DNA of 64,000 nucleotides from Butyrivibrio sp. NC2002 (GTDB taxonomy: Bacteria > Bacillota > Clostridia > Lachnospirales > Lachnospiraceae). The DNA is taken from contig NZ_JNKZ01000007.1 of the NCBI RefSeq assembly GCF_000702265.1, forward strand, positions 248,001 to 312,000, written 5' to 3'. The notes beneath the pieces were generated by a model, which was not told where the DNA came from, ran no database searches, and saw nothing but the letters and a program-made list of their open reading frames with translations. Positions 9,208 to 19,288 of this stretch are shown in pieces; the stretch's first letter is position 1, and every line of letters begins with the position of its first letter. The translations under genes and the position numbers were made by a program.

Positions 9208-11168
9208 CAGTCGACTATTCTCTTAAACTTCTTCTCTATTTCATATTTACTCATTGAAATGATCGTCGGTCTTCCGTGAGGACAATTATAGGGATTATCA
9301 AGAGTAAGCAGTTCATCTATAAGCTCTTCTATTTCAGCTCTTGATAATTTCATATTTCCTTTAACGGATGCCTTGCACGCCATGCTTGCAATCTTGTAAT
9401 TGATCACATCAGGAGTTCTGTCGAGGTTTGTGTCTGCGCTGAGCTCATCAAGCACTTCGATAAACATCTCTTTTTCATTGTCGCATCCGTAGAGATCGAC
9501 CGGCACCTCTCTTATGGCCAGGTCATTTGGGCCAAATGGCTCTATGTTAAATCCAAGTCTTTCAAAAGATGAGTGGTATTTGTCATACACATCCTTTTCC
9601 TTGGCGGTAAGCGTAACTATGATAGGCGGATTAATTAGCTGTGAAGCAGTCTTTTTCTGCTCATACTTTTTAATCAATCTCTCATAGTTTACTTTTTCAT
9701 GCGCAGCATGCTGATCGACGATAAACATCTTATCCTTGAATCCGATGATCCAATAGGTATCAAATAACTGACCAAGGATATCATATTCGTTTCTGTGGTC
9801 TTTTGTCAGCATCTTATCTTCAAAGAAATCAAGCTGCATGCCCTTTTCAACAATAATGGCATCTGAATTCTTGATGATAGGTTTATTCAATCTCTCATCC
9901 TGTGACTTTGGAGGTGTGTGATCTCCAAATACTCTGTTCCACACAGGTGATTTCATATTATCTTCAATAACAACAGGGGCCGGAGCAATTCCTTCGGCAA
10001 AGACAACTTCGCTTTCCTTTAGCTTATTTTCTTTTGTCAGTCTGCTCTTTTCAAAAGGTTCCGGAATATAGGATTTTACTTCTTCTCTGGGCGCTTCCTT
10101 TTTAACAAAAGATGGTTCCTGCGCTTTTGCCTTAAATGCCTTATCCTCTTTTTCGTCCCGCAAAACCTCCGGAATCATCTCATGATCATGAAGGCAGCTT
10201 GCAACTACACTTCTTATGGTCTCGTATACAATAGGCTGATTTCCAAATCTTACTTCCATCTTTGCAGGATGAACATTCACGTCAACAAGCGCTGTATCCA
10301 TCCTTATATGAATTACGCAAAAAGGGAATTTATGTTGCATGAGGTACTCTTTATAACCCTCTTCAAGCGCCTTAGAAACTATCTTGTCCTTAACATATCT
10401 TCCGTTAATGAAAAAAATCTCGAAATTCCTGTTAGATCTGTTAAGAGCGGGTTCTCCAAGGTATCCCTCTATCGTAATGCCGTTTTTGGTCTCTGATACA
10501 GGAACAAGAGACATTGACACATCTCTTCCGTATATTCTGTATATAAGCTCTTTTAGATCGCCATTTCCCGACGTGGTAAATTTATCATCCCTGTTATTTA
10601 TAAAATGGAATGAAACAGACGGATTATCAAGGGATAAATGCTCCATGAGGTCTCCTATATAAGAGCCTTCCGTCTGCGGAGTTTTTAAAAACTTTTTTCT
10701 TGCAGGGGTATTAAAAAACAGATCCCTGACAATTATGGTAGTTCCTGTAGGAGCACCGACTTCATCTATTCCTTCTTCATTTCCTCCGCTTATAAGGTAT
10801 CTTGTACCTACAAGCTCGTCAGCGGTCTTTGTTATAAGCTCGACATTTGCAACTGCGGATATACTTGAAAGCGCCTCGCCTCTAAAGCCCAGAGATTTTA
10901 GACTGTATATATCATCTATGCTCATGAGCTTACTTGTAGCATGTCTTTTAAAAGCATTTCTGATCTGGCTCTTTTCAATACCGCTTCCGTTATCAGTTAC
11001 TCTTATAAGCTTGGTGCCGCCCTCCTGTATTTCAACAGTTATCGAGGTAGCACCTGAGTCAATGGAATTTTCTACAAGTTCTTTTACAATACTTGATGGT
11101 CTCTCAACTACTTCACCTGCAGCTATCTGATCAATCGTATTTTGGTCAAGCTCCATTATTATAGCCAT
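9207..11168 (-). CDS. mutL: DNA mismatch repair protein MutL
   Basis: GHKL-type ATPase that couples MutS recognition to strand removal. ATPase motifs IAAGEVVERPSSIVKELVENSIDSGA, split here as IAAGEVVERP and VKELVENSIDSGA, then DNGSGI and RHATSK and GFRGEALSSI, lie in the N-terminus. The C-terminal dimerisation domain has DQHAAHEKVNYE and the zinc-site CPHGRP, as in MutL proteins with a nicking endonuclease. Start chosen at the ATG at 11168 (GGAAGGGG eight bases upstream); an in-frame ATG 18 bases earlier overlaps mutS. Confidence 0.95.
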   Translation of the reverse strand: MAIIMELDQNTIDQIAAGEVVERPSSIVKELVENSIDSGATSITVEIQEGGTKLIRVTDNGSGIEKSQIRNAFKRHATSKLMSIDDIYSLKSLGFRGEALSSISAVANVELITKTADELVGTRYLISGGNEEGIDEVGAPTGTTIIVRDLFFNTPARKKFLKTPQTEGSYIGDLMEHLSLDNPSVSFHFINNRDDKFTTSGNGDLKELIYRIYGRDVSMSLVPVSETKNGITIEGYLGEPALNRSNRNFEIFFINGRYVKDKIVSKALEEGYKEYLMQHKFPFCVIHIRMDTALVDVNVHPAKMEVRFGNQPIVYETIRSVVASCLHDHEMIPEVLRDEKEDKAFKAKAQEPSFVKKEAPREEVKSYIPEPFEKSRLTKENKLKESEVVFAEGIAPAPVVIEDNMKSPVWNRVFGDHTPPKSQDERLNKPIIKNSDAIIVEKGMQLDFFEDKMLTKDHRNEYDILGQLFDTYWIIGFKDKMFIVDQHAAHEKVNYERLIKKYEQKKTASQLINPPIIVTLTAKEKDVYDKYHSSFERLGFNIEPFGPNDLAIREVPVDLYGCDNEKEMFIEVLDELSADTNLDRTPDVINYKIASMACKASVKGNMKLSRAEIEELIDELLTLDNPYNCPHGRPTIISMSKYEIEKKFKRIVD

Positions 11169-11173
11169 TATTT

Positions 11174-13846
11174 TTACCCCTTCCATCTGTTCTTAAGCTG
11201 ATTCTGCAGCTTATAGAGCGTATTTAAGGCATCCATAGGCGTAAGATTAGATATATCAATCTCCTGTAATTCTTTTATGACATCTTCGTCTCTTACTGTG
11301 TCAAAAAGAGACATCTGCGATAAGTCGACCTGATCGTAGTGCTTTACCTGTGACTTTTTCTCGGACTTTTGACTTACTTCGATACCCTGGATCTTCTCAG
11401 TAATATCATTATCAGTCAGCTCCTCGGCAATAGCTTTTGCCCTGTCTATTACCATGTCCGGAATTCCCGCAAGTCGTGCTACCTGAATACCGTAGCTCTT
11501 ATCAGCACCACCTTTTATTATTTTATGTAAAAAGACGATATCATCGCCTTTTTCCTTTACGGCGATGCAGTAGTTATTTACATTATCGATCTTGCCTTCA
11601 AGTTCTGTAAGCTCATGATAATGTGTTGCAAATAGTGTTCTTGCACCAAGAAGCTTACGGTTACTTATATGCTCTATCACAGCCCATGCAATCGAAAGTC
11701 CATCATAGGTTGAAGTTCCTCTTCCTATTTCGTCGAGAATAAGAAGTGACTTTGACGTAGCATTTCTAAGGATATTTGCAACTTCGTTCATTTCAACCAT
11801 GAAGGTACTCTGTCCGCTTCCAAGGTCATCAGAAGCACCGACTCTTGTAAATATTCTGTCCACAACACCAACAGTTGCGGAATCTGCAGGAACATAGCTT
11901 CCAATCTGAGCCATGAGGACTATAAGAGCCGTCTGTCTCATGTAGGTTGATTTACCTGCCATGTTTGGTCCTGTAATAATACTTATCGCATGCTTTTTAT
12001 CATCAAGGAAGGTGTCATTTGATATGAACATATCTGTCCTGTCGAGCATCAGCTCTATTACGGGATGACGTCCTCCCTGGATCTTTAGTACTCCCTTATC
12101 ATTTAGAGTAGGTTTTACGTAATGATTTCTCTCTGCAACATAAGCAAGTGAGCAAAAAACATCAAGAAGAGCGATGCCCTTGGCGGTTTTCTGTATCCTT
12201 GCAATCTCCATCGCAATAGAATCTCTTATCTTGCAGAACATCTCATACTCTAAATTAAAGAGCTTATCCTGGGCATTTAAGATCGTATCTTCGAGTTCTT
12301 TAAGCTCAGGCGTTGTATAACGTTCGCAATTGGTAAGAGTCTGTTTTCTTATGAAATAATCAGGTACCTTATCTTTGAAGGAATTGGTTACTTCAAAGGA
12401 ATATCCAAATACATTGCTGTATTTTATTCTGAGGTTCTTGATATCTAGCTTTTCTCTTTCCTTAGCTTCAAGCTCTGAAAGCCAGGATTTACCGTTAGTA
12501 CTTGCTTCTCTGAAATGATCGATATCACTGTCAAAACCGTCTTTTATTATTCCGCCCTCTTTTATCGCAAGCGGAGGCTCTTCGACGATCGATCTGTCTA
12601 TAAGTTCGTAAATATCCTTAAGATCATCTATCTCTTTATAGATATTATCAAGGCTTACTGTATCCCGAAGGTCTTCAAGTACCATCTTTATAGCAGGAAG
12701 CATCTTAAGCGAATTCCTGAATGCAAGAAGGTCTCTTGGATTGGCCGTATGGTAATTTATTTTTGCCATAAGTCTCTCAAGATCGTAGATAGGACCAAGG
12801 TATTCTCTTATTTCATCTCTCTCAATTACATGCTTTACCAAAGCTTCAACCGCGCTCTGCCTTGATAAGATATCATCTGTATCTATGAGTGGCTGCTCAA
12901 TAAAGCTTCGCAGCATTCTTGCACCCATAGCGGTTTTTGTTTTATCAAGAACCCACAAAAGAGTACCTTTTTTCTGCTTATCCCTCATTGTCTCGATAAG
13001 TTCAAGGTTTCTTCTTGTAGATGAGTCAAGAAGCATATACTTATTTGTAAGATACGGATATATATGGATAATATTGGATAAATCCGACTTCTGAAGCTCC
13101 TGAAGGTATTTAAGAACACATCCTGCAGCAAGAGTGCCGTTTGGAAAATCCGCAATACCAAGGCCAATTAAAGAAGCAACTTTAAAGTGTTTTGTAAGAA
13201 CCTGCTTATTGGATTCATCATCAAAATATCTTGCTTCAAGCGGATTAACTACCATGTTACTTCTATCCTTTAACTGGTCGATATTAACTCCGCTGACAAG
13301 AAATGCATCATTACATATAAGCTCAGTAGGCTGAAACTTCTGTATTTCATCAATTATCTCTTTTAAAGAATCAACTTCTGTAAGTAAAAAATCACCTGTA
13401 GTCATATCACAGACTGAAATACCTGTTTTTTCATCTGTGTAGAACACGCACATAAGATAATTGTTTTTGGTTTCATCAAGGGCCTGCATATTGAGGTTTG
13501 TTCCGGGAGTTACAATCCTTGTAACGTCGCGCTTCACAAGACCTTTTGCCAGCTTTGGATCCTCAACCTGTTCACAGATTGCGACTTTGTAGCCTCTTCC
13601 TACAAGCTTGGTGAGATAGCTGTCAACCGCATGATGGGGAACTCCGCACATGGGAGCTCTCTCCTCTAGTCCGCAGGCTTTACCGGTAAGAGTAAGCTCA
13701 AGTTCTTTGGATGCGATCTTGGCATCATCAAAAAACATTTCATAAAAATCGCCGAGCCTGTAGAACAGAATGCAGTCCTTATATTCACTTTTGGTCCTCA
13801 TGTAGTTTTGCATCATGGGACTTAGTTTTTCGAAATCTATTTCCAA
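11174..13846 (-). CDS. mutS: DNA mismatch repair protein MutS
   Basis: Mismatch-recognition ATPase. The N-terminal mismatch-reading motif FYRLGDFYEMFFDDA, the clamp/lever domains, the Walker A GPNMAGKSTYMRQ near residue 627, ILDEIGRGTSTYDG and THYHEL are all visible. About 890 residues, normal. Start: a TTG at 13846 has GGGG nine bases upstream and is preferred; a GTG 15 bases earlier has no ribosome site. It lies five bases from mutL, so both are made together. Confidence 0.95.
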   Translation of the reverse strand: MEIDFEKLSPMMQNYMRTKSEYKDCILFYRLGDFYEMFFDDAKIASKELELTLTGKACGLEERAPMCGVPHHAVDSYLTKLVGRGYKVAICEQVEDPKLAKGLVKRDVTRIVTPGTNLNMQALDETKNNYLMCVFYTDEKTGISVCDMTTGDFLLTEVDSLKEIIDEIQKFQPTELICNDAFLVSGVNIDQLKDRSNMVVNPLEARYFDDESNKQVLTKHFKVASLIGLGIADFPNGTLAAGCVLKYLQELQKSDLSNIIHIYPYLTNKYMLLDSSTRRNLELIETMRDKQKKGTLLWVLDKTKTAMGARMLRSFIEQPLIDTDDILSRQSAVEALVKHVIERDEIREYLGPIYDLERLMAKINYHTANPRDLLAFRNSLKMLPAIKMVLEDLRDTVSLDNIYKEIDDLKDIYELIDRSIVEEPPLAIKEGGIIKDGFDSDIDHFREASTNGKSWLSELEAKEREKLDIKNLRIKYSNVFGYSFEVTNSFKDKVPDYFIRKQTLTNCERYTTPELKELEDTILNAQDKLFNLEYEMFCKIRDSIAMEIARIQKTAKGIALLDVFCSLAYVAERNHYVKPTLNDKGVLKIQGGRHPVIELMLDRTDMFISNDTFLDDKKHAISIITGPNMAGKSTYMRQTALIVLMAQIGSYVPADSATVGVVDRIFTRVGASDDLGSGQSTFMVEMNEVANILRNATSKSLLILDEIGRGTSTYDGLSIAWAVIEHISNRKLLGARTLFATHYHELTELEGKIDNVNNYCIAVKEKGDDIVFLHKIIKGGADKSYGIQVARLAGIPDMVIDRAKAIAEELTDNDITEKIQGIEVSQKSEKKSQVKHYDQVDLSQMSLFDTVRDEDVIKELQEIDISNLTPMDALNTLYKLQNQLKNRWKG

Positions 13847-13908
13847 GTTATTATTCCCCACTAACTTTATTTCATATATCCTGCTGCGCCCTCAAAAAGG
13901 CGCACATA

Positions 13909-15357
13909 TCAGATTTTCTCTCCTGTATAGTAGAAGCCGTGGCACTCCAAAAGCTTAACAGATACAAATTCTCCGATAAGAGAAGAATCTCCCGGGAAAT
14001 GTACCAGTGTATTGTTGCTCATTCTACCTGTAAGAAGAGACGGATCGTGCTCGTTTATTTCTTCTACGAGTACATTCTCAACTCTTCCGGTAAATCTTGA
14101 GGCTCTCTCTTTAGCAGTCTCCTGAACTACCTTTAAGAGTCTGTCAAAATTAGGCTTACTTACAGACTCAGGAACCTGTTCCATAGAGGCAGCAGGCGTT
14201 CCGGTTCTCTTTGAATAAATAAATGTAAAGGCATTGTCAAACTGAGCCTTTTTAACAACATCAATTGTCTCATCAACGTCACTGTCAGTTTCTCCGGGGA
14301 AACCGACAATAATATCTGTTGTGATAGACACATCAGGAATCTGCGCTTTTATCTTATCAACAAGCTTAAGATAGCTTTCCTTTGTATAATGTCTGTTCAT
14401 TTTCTTTAATATCTCATCAGAACCTGACTGAAGAGGAAGATGGATATGTCTTGCAACCTTTTCATTTTCTGCGATAACTTTGATAAGGTCATCAGATAGA
14501 TCCTTGGGGTGAGATGTCATGAATCGAACTCTCTTAATGCCATCAACCTTACATACTTCTGATAAAAGCTCTGCAAATGACATTGCTTCATCTTCCGGAA
14601 GACCTTTTCCGTATGAGTTAACGTTCTGTCCAAGGAGCATGATTTCCTTAACGCCGTCACTTGCAAGGTATTCAATCTCTCTTATGATATCTTTGGGACT
14701 TCTTGATCTCTCTCTTCCGCGAACATAAGGAACGATGCAATATGTACAGAAATTATTGCAGCCAAACATGATGTTGATTCCGCTCTTAAAAGGATATTTC
14801 CTGATTATCGGCAGATCCTCAACGATCTTGTCTGTATCCTTCCAGATATCAATTATCATTCTGTCTGACTCAAATACTGTGCAGAGAAGCTCAGCAAACT
14901 TAAAGATATTATGAGTTCCGAAAATAAGATCAACATGTCTGTAGCTCTTTTTGATCTTCTCAATAGATGATTCTTCCTGCATCATGCAGCCGCAAAGAGC
15001 AATTTTCATGTGAGGCTTTTTCTTCTTTATACCGCTTAAATAGCCCAGTCTTCCAAATACTCTCTGATCCGCATTATCTCTGACTGTGCAGGTATTGTAG
15101 ATAACAAAATCAGCATCCTCGCTCTCAACTATCTCATAGCCGATCTTGGCAAGAATTCCCATAAGCTTTTCAGAATCTCTTGCATTCATCTGACAGCCAA
15201 ATGTTACAACGCAGGCAGTAGGAGTCCTTCCGAGCTCCTTTTTAAGCTCATCTACGTATCCGGTTGCCTTTTCAATATAATGAAACTGAAGCTTTGTTTC
15301 CTCAGATGCATCATTGTTTAAAACAGCATGTAAAATATCTTTATTACTCAAACTCAT
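13909..15357 (-). CDS. miaB: tRNA 2-methylthio-N6-dimethylallyladenosine synthase MiaB
   Basis: Radical-SAM methylthiotransferase that completes ms2i6A37. The N-terminal UPF0004 domain has CQMNARDSE, YNTCTVRDNA and CGCMMQE cysteines for the auxiliary cluster. The radical-SAM domain has CNNFCTYCIVPYVRGRERSR. The C-terminus carries a TRAM domain. Length 482. The ATG overlaps the pepT stop by four bases. MiaA, which makes its substrate, is encoded in the same cluster. Confidence 0.96.
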   Translation of the reverse strand: MSLSNKDILHAVLNNDASEETKLQFHYIEKATGYVDELKKELGRTPTACVVTFGCQMNARDSEKLMGILAKIGYEIVESEDADFVIYNTCTVRDNADQRVFGRLGYLSGIKKKKPHMKIALCGCMMQEESSIEKIKKSYRHVDLIFGTHNIFKFAELLCTVFESDRMIIDIWKDTDKIVEDLPIIRKYPFKSGINIMFGCNNFCTYCIVPYVRGRERSRSPKDIIREIEYLASDGVKEIMLLGQNVNSYGKGLPEDEAMSFAELLSEVCKVDGIKRVRFMTSHPKDLSDDLIKVIAENEKVARHIHLPLQSGSDEILKKMNRHYTKESYLKLVDKIKAQIPDVSITTDIIVGFPGETDSDVDETIDVVKKAQFDNAFTFIYSKRTGTPAASMEQVPESVSKPNFDRLLKVVQETAKERASRFTGRVENVLVEEINEHDPSLLTGRMSNNTLVHFPGDSSLIGEFVSVKLLECHGFYYTGEKI

Positions 15358-16619
15358 TTATCTTCAAAATCTCCATAAATATTACAAATTTCCAGTAGCA
15401 CGTCCACAGTGGACTTCATCTCTTCTATAACAGCAAACTCATATCTGCCATGATAGTTGTATCCGCCTGTGCACAGATTCGGGCAGGGAAGTCCCTTATA
15501 TGAGAGCATAGCTCCGTCGGTGCCGCCTCTTATAGGCTGATCGATAGGCTCAATATCAAGACTTCTCATAGCTTTCTTGGCATTATCAACAAGATGCATG
15601 TGAGGACGGATCTTTTCTATCATGTTGTAATAGGAATCCTCGATCTTAAGCTCAACGGTGCCCTCGCCATACTTGTTATTAAGGAAATCTACAATGCTCT
15701 TTACAAGTTCCTTCTTCTTTGTGAACTTATCCATGTCATGGTCTCTTATGATGTAGTAACAAACTGCTTTTTCGCAGGTTCCCTTCATCATGATGAGGTG
15801 ATAAAAGCCCTCTCTTTTCTCTGTATACATGGGATTATCAAAAACAGGCAGCATTGACTGGAATTCATAAGCTATAAGAGAAGCATTTATCATCTTACCC
15901 TTAGCATCTCCCGGGTGAACGCTCCTACCGTTTATGATAAGTTCAACCTCTGCAGCGTTGAAATTCTCGTATTCAAGCTCTCCAAGTGCTCCGCCGTCAA
16001 CTGTATAGGCATACTTTGCACCAAATGTCTTTATGTCAAAGTGCTTTGTTCCTTCTCCTATTTCTTCATCGGGAGTAAATGCGATCTTAATTTCTCCGTG
16101 AGGAATATCCTTGTTTTCAAGAAGAGCCTTTGCCATAGTCATAATCTCGGCAATTCCTGCTTTATCATCAGCTCCAAGAAGTGTGCTTCCATCTGTAACT
16201 ATGAGATTTTTGTTTACCTTTTCCTTTAAAACAGGAAAATCCTTTGGTGAAAGGACATATTTTCCATCTCCCGACAAGTCAATGTCGTTTCCGTCGTATT
16301 TTTCAATTATTCTGGCCTTTACATCCTTACCGCTGACCGCATCGGAAGTATCCATATGTGATATAAAGCCTATAATGGGAGCTTTATTGTTATCTGTAGT
16401 TGCAGGGATAGTCGCGTAAACGTAGCAATGCTCCTTATCATAAATTACATTCTTTGCACCCATTTCCTTAAGCTCAGCTTCAAGAAGCTTTGCAAGATCG
16501 TGCTGTTTTGCCGTTGAAGGACTTGTGTTCGTATTTTCGTCAGATTGTGTATCTATTTTTGTATAACTTATAAATCTGTCAACGAGATCTTCTGTCTTAA
16601 ATAACTCTGTTTTGCTCAT
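15354..16619 (-). CDS. pepT: Peptidase T (tripeptide aminopeptidase)
   Basis: Cytosolic M20-family dizinc exopeptidase that removes the N-terminal residue from tripeptides. Metal ligands and catalytic residues are visible in FISHMDTSDAVSG, LLGADDKAGIAEIM, FTPDEEIGEGT, and IRGGTDGAMLSYKGLPCPN. The 421-residue length is normal. The start ATG has GAGG upstream; the gene overlaps the preceding DUF5662 gene by 23 bases. Confidence 0.95.
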   Translation of the reverse strand: MSKTELFKTEDLVDRFISYTKIDTQSDENTNTSPSTAKQHDLAKLLEAELKEMGAKNVIYDKEHCYVYATIPATTDNNKAPIIGFISHMDTSDAVSGKDVKARIIEKYDGNDIDLSGDGKYVLSPKDFPVLKEKVNKNLIVTDGSTLLGADDKAGIAEIMTMAKALLENKDIPHGEIKIAFTPDEEIGEGTKHFDIKTFGAKYAYTVDGGALGELEYENFNAAEVELIINGRSVHPGDAKGKMINASLIAYEFQSMLPVFDNPMYTEKREGFYHLIMMKGTCEKAVCYYIIRDHDMDKFTKKKELVKSIVDFLNNKYGEGTVELKIEDSYYNMIEKIRPHMHLVDNAKKAMRSLDIEPIDQPIRGGTDGAMLSYKGLPCPNLCTGGYNYHGRYEFAVIEEMKSTVDVLLEICNIYGDFEDK

Positions 16620-17238
16620 TTTGTTGTACCTCTAATTCCTTTTCCCATCTTCCTCTGTCTTTGCCTTTAAGGAAGATTTCTTTTATATATTTAAAAGTGG
16701 CATCTTCGCCTTGTTCGCCTATCATTGTAAGGAAAAATTCAAGCTTGTTTATCGTATCCGGGTGAACCAGATGCTTTAAAACTTCTTTTTCCCTCTCATA
16801 ATATTTCATGGAATCCCAGCTGTCGTAAGCATCTCCTCTGTAGGTCATGCTCGCGGCAACCCTGTCTGCCATCATTTCAGCAACATATTTATCCGGCATG
16901 GGCACAGGTACGATTCCGTCTCCATATTCATTTTTCTTGAAAAAATCAATCCAGTATTCAAAATGATGCTTGTTTCTACCCTTGTGATGAAGCCATGAAG
17001 TAGAATACCCGCGGATTTCTCTTTCTCTGGCATTTGGAGAGCGCGTCCCCTGGTAACATCTGGCACCAATAAGAAATTCCGCAGGCGTATACTTGGAAAG
17101 ATCATGAACAAGCCCTTGCCAGTACAAACCCATCTTAAAGCAGTTTTTCCTGACCAGATGTCTGTGATGAGTGATTGTGACAAAGTGGCCTATTATTTTA
17201 CTAAGTGTGATCTTATCTTCAATTTTCTTTTCTGTCAT
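16597..17238 (-). CDS. DUF5662 family protein
   Basis: A protein of about 213 residues rich in histidine and tryptophan, resembling the DUF5662 family. Conserved-looking segments are THHRHLVRKNCFKMG, GLVHDLSKYTPAEF and WLHHKGRNKHHFEYW. The repeated His/Asp pairs (HDLSK, HH...HH) suggest metal binding of the HD-like type; this is inference and no function is established. The start is uncertain: an ATG at 17238 is used here, but a GTG at 17286 is in frame. It overlaps the glgX-like gene by about 20 bases and pepT by 23, so it is part of one transcript. Confidence 0.75.
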   Translation of the reverse strand: MTEKKIEDKITLSKIIGHFVTITHHRHLVRKNCFKMGLYWQGLVHDLSKYTPAEFLIGARCYQGTRSPNAREREIRGYSTSWLHHKGRNKHHFEYWIDFFKKNEYGDGIVPVPMPDKYVAEMMADRVAASMTYRGDAYDSWDSMKYYEREKEVLKHLVHPDTINKLEFFLTMIGEQGEDATFKYIKEIFLKGKDRGRWEKELEVQQNEQNRVI

Positions 17239-19195
17239 TGCCTTTATTTCCGGTCTTTTTAGTCTTTTCCACAGGTGTTCCGACACCTATCATTATCTTG
17301 ACACTTCTCTCTGTGCAGAGAACTTCGCTCTGATCCTTAAGCGCCTTCATGGATTTAAAGCCTTTCGGAGATTCGGTGTCACTAAGTATCTTCCAGGTCA
17401 TTCCTTCAGGGAGCTTGGGAAGTGCAAACTTAACAGGTGTCCAATGCATGTTGTATGCGACATAGAAAAAGCTCTTGTCTTTTTCTTCTTTTTCATACAT
17501 GCCGCAGTAAAGCATACCTACACTATGGCTGTAATTGGACAGATCAGGTCTCCATGCTTCGATCCCGTGATATGACAGATCGGGATAACCGCATGCCATG
17601 TAGTCCATCAGCTTAAATGCAAGCTTCTCATGAAGTATGCGATGCTTGAATCTGAGTTTTACAAGATATTTCAAATATTCAAGATTCTCTATGTTGGTGG
17701 GCTTTGCCTGCTGGCTCCAGTCAACCCAGCCTGTCGGATTATCCTGGCAGTAGGGATTATTATTGCCATCCTGAGAGTTGCCGAATTCATCGCCGCCAAA
17801 GATCATAGGTGTTCCCTGGGACATAAACAGCATTGTGAGAGCATTTTTTATCTGCTTATTTCTAAGACTTAAAATGCTCTGTTTTCTGGTTCTGCCCTCT
17901 ATTCCGCAGTTCCAGCTGAGGTTATTGTCAGTGCCGTCTGCATTGTTTTCACCGTTTGTTTCATTTCTCTTGTGTTCGTATGTAACAAGATCAACAAGCC
18001 TTAGCCCTTCATAGTCACAGATGTAATTGACTGTTCCGACTTCCGGCTTATTGTTCAGCATATTTCTTAGGAAATCGCCTATGGAATTGTCGTCGCCCTT
18101 AAGGAATCTTCTTGAGGAATACATAAACTGCGGGTTAAACTCCGCAAGAGTTCTTGTGATAGGGGCTTTTCCCTTATAAATATGACTGTAATCAAAACCG
18201 TAATACCATATCTTGGTATCACTCAGCATAGGATCGAGCGCTAAAATAGCGGCTGCCTTGTCATTTCCCTTAAGATGTATTCCGTCTATGTGGTAATTAA
18301 ATACCCAGTGTCTTATCGATGAAACAATGATATCTTCAGACTCATCATTTGCAAAATAAAACTGCATGACAACTTCGATGCCGTTTTTGTGAAGCTGTTT
18401 TACCATCTTTTTGAATTCAATGTCAGCCTCATCCGGATACTGGGCAAAACTGCTTCTTGGAGCAAAATAGAAGCCTTTTTTGTAACCCCAGAAGTTGATC
18501 TTTTTCTTTACATCGCTTTTATCTTTTATAGTTCCGTTTTCGCTTACTATTACTCTGCTTTTTTGAGATCCCATCATGCTTCCTTCGGGCATGATTCCCC
18601 TTATTTTATAAGAGGACTGATGAGTATCGTCAAGGACATTCATCTCATAAGCAGGCATAAGCTCAATACAGGTAACTCCGAGCGATCTGATATATGGAAT
18701 CTTATCGATTATTCCGGAAAAAGTACCGCGCTTCTTGATATCAACACCACTTGAAGGACTTTTGGTATAGCCTCTAACATGAAGCGTATATATAAAACTG
18801 TCCTCATATCTTATCTGAGGCTTTTTATCCTTTTCCCAGTCAAAGAAAGTATCATCGATACGGCATCTTAAATCTTCCTCGATAGTATTTTTCCCCCACT
18901 TTTCAAGGCCATAAATGAAGGTTGCGTAAGGATCGCAAAATAGTCTCTTTCCTTCAAAAAGCATATAGGTTTCAAAAAGTGATGTATCGCCTGAAATTTC
19001 TGCACAGAAAATCTTTCCCTGCCTGCACTGCTCAGGAAATTCAATCTTAACTGGCTTTTTTAGTTTTGATCCATAAAAACAGATACCGCATCCGGTTTTA
19101 AGGTTAAATGCAGCACAAATTCTTATACCATTTTCAGTTCTCTTAATCCCCATAGGATAGGGAGCACACGGAATAATCTTATAATTTGTATTCAT
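17219..19195 (-). CDS. GlgX/isoamylase-like GH13 protein with degenerate active site
   Basis: The architecture matches glycogen-debranching GH13 enzymes: N-terminal CBM48-like beta domain (about 10-110), TIM-barrel region and C-terminal beta domain. The GlgX landmark NGENNADGTDNNLSWNCG is intact, as is MIFGGDEFGNSQDGNNN. The catalytic positions are not. Where active enzymes have GFRFD the sequence is GIHLK (Lys309 replaces the nucleophile Asp), the acid/base Glu aligns with Tyr332 in KIWYYGFD, and the HD of region IV reads YE (Glu396). Region I (usually DVVYNH) reads QFYFAND. I infer a non-hydrolytic or altered-function protein, perhaps glycogen-binding. The promoter is an extended -10 at 19225. 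The start ATG has AGGA upstream. Confidence 0.8.
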   Translation of the reverse strand: MNTNYKIIPCAPYPMGIKRTENGIRICAAFNLKTGCGICFYGSKLKKPVKIEFPEQCRQGKIFCAEISGDTSLFETYMLFEGKRLFCDPYATFIYGLEKWGKNTIEEDLRCRIDDTFFDWEKDKKPQIRYEDSFIYTLHVRGYTKSPSSGVDIKKRGTFSGIIDKIPYIRSLGVTCIELMPAYEMNVLDDTHQSSYKIRGIMPEGSMMGSQKSRVIVSENGTIKDKSDVKKKINFWGYKKGFYFAPRSSFAQYPDEADIEFKKMVKQLHKNGIEVVMQFYFANDESEDIIVSSIRHWVFNYHIDGIHLKGNDKAAAILALDPMLSDTKIWYYGFDYSHIYKGKAPITRTLAEFNPQFMYSSRRFLKGDDNSIGDFLRNMLNNKPEVGTVNYICDYEGLRLVDLVTYEHKRNETNGENNADGTDNNLSWNCGIEGRTRKQSILSLRNKQIKNALTMLFMSQGTPMIFGGDEFGNSQDGNNNPYCQDNPTGWVDWSQQAKPTNIENLEYLKYLVKLRFKHRILHEKLAFKLMDYMACGYPDLSYHGIEAWRPDLSNYSHSVGMLYCGMYEKEEKDKSFFYVAYNMHWTPVKFALPKLPEGMTWKILSDTESPKGFKSMKALKDQSEVLCTERSVKIMIGVGTPVEKTKKTGNKGNDRKEN

Positions 19196-19224
19196 TTTGC
19201 ATCCTTTATCGAATTTCGCACTAC

Positions 19225-19233
19225 ATTATATCA
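19225..19233 (-). promoter_or_regulatory. Extended -10 promoter for the glgX-like to rodA gene run
   Basis: On the minus strand TGATATAAT (TG-n-TATAAT), about 30 bases before the glgX-like ATG and just after the DUF1292 terminator. No good -35 is seen, as usual for extended -10 sites. It is the only clear promoter before the dense series of genes to its left. Confidence 0.55.
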
Positions 19234-19245
19234 CAAAAGAAGCTC

Positions 19246-19281
19246 AAAAAAGAAGCGACATGGAAAAATCCATGCCGCTTC
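19246..19281 (-). terminator. Rho-independent terminator after the DUF1292 gene
   Basis: Minus-strand stem GAAGCGGCATGG / CCATGTCGCTTC (one G-U type mismatch) with a six-base loop, followed by TTTTTT. It begins about 8 bases after the DUF1292 stop codon. Confidence 0.85.
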
Positions 19282-19288
19282 AAAAAAT

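Noticed and set aside
13884..13903. Small inverted repeat TGCGCC/GGCGCA between miaB and mutS
   Set aside because: Only 6 bp, with no T tract; not convincing as a terminator or regulatory element.
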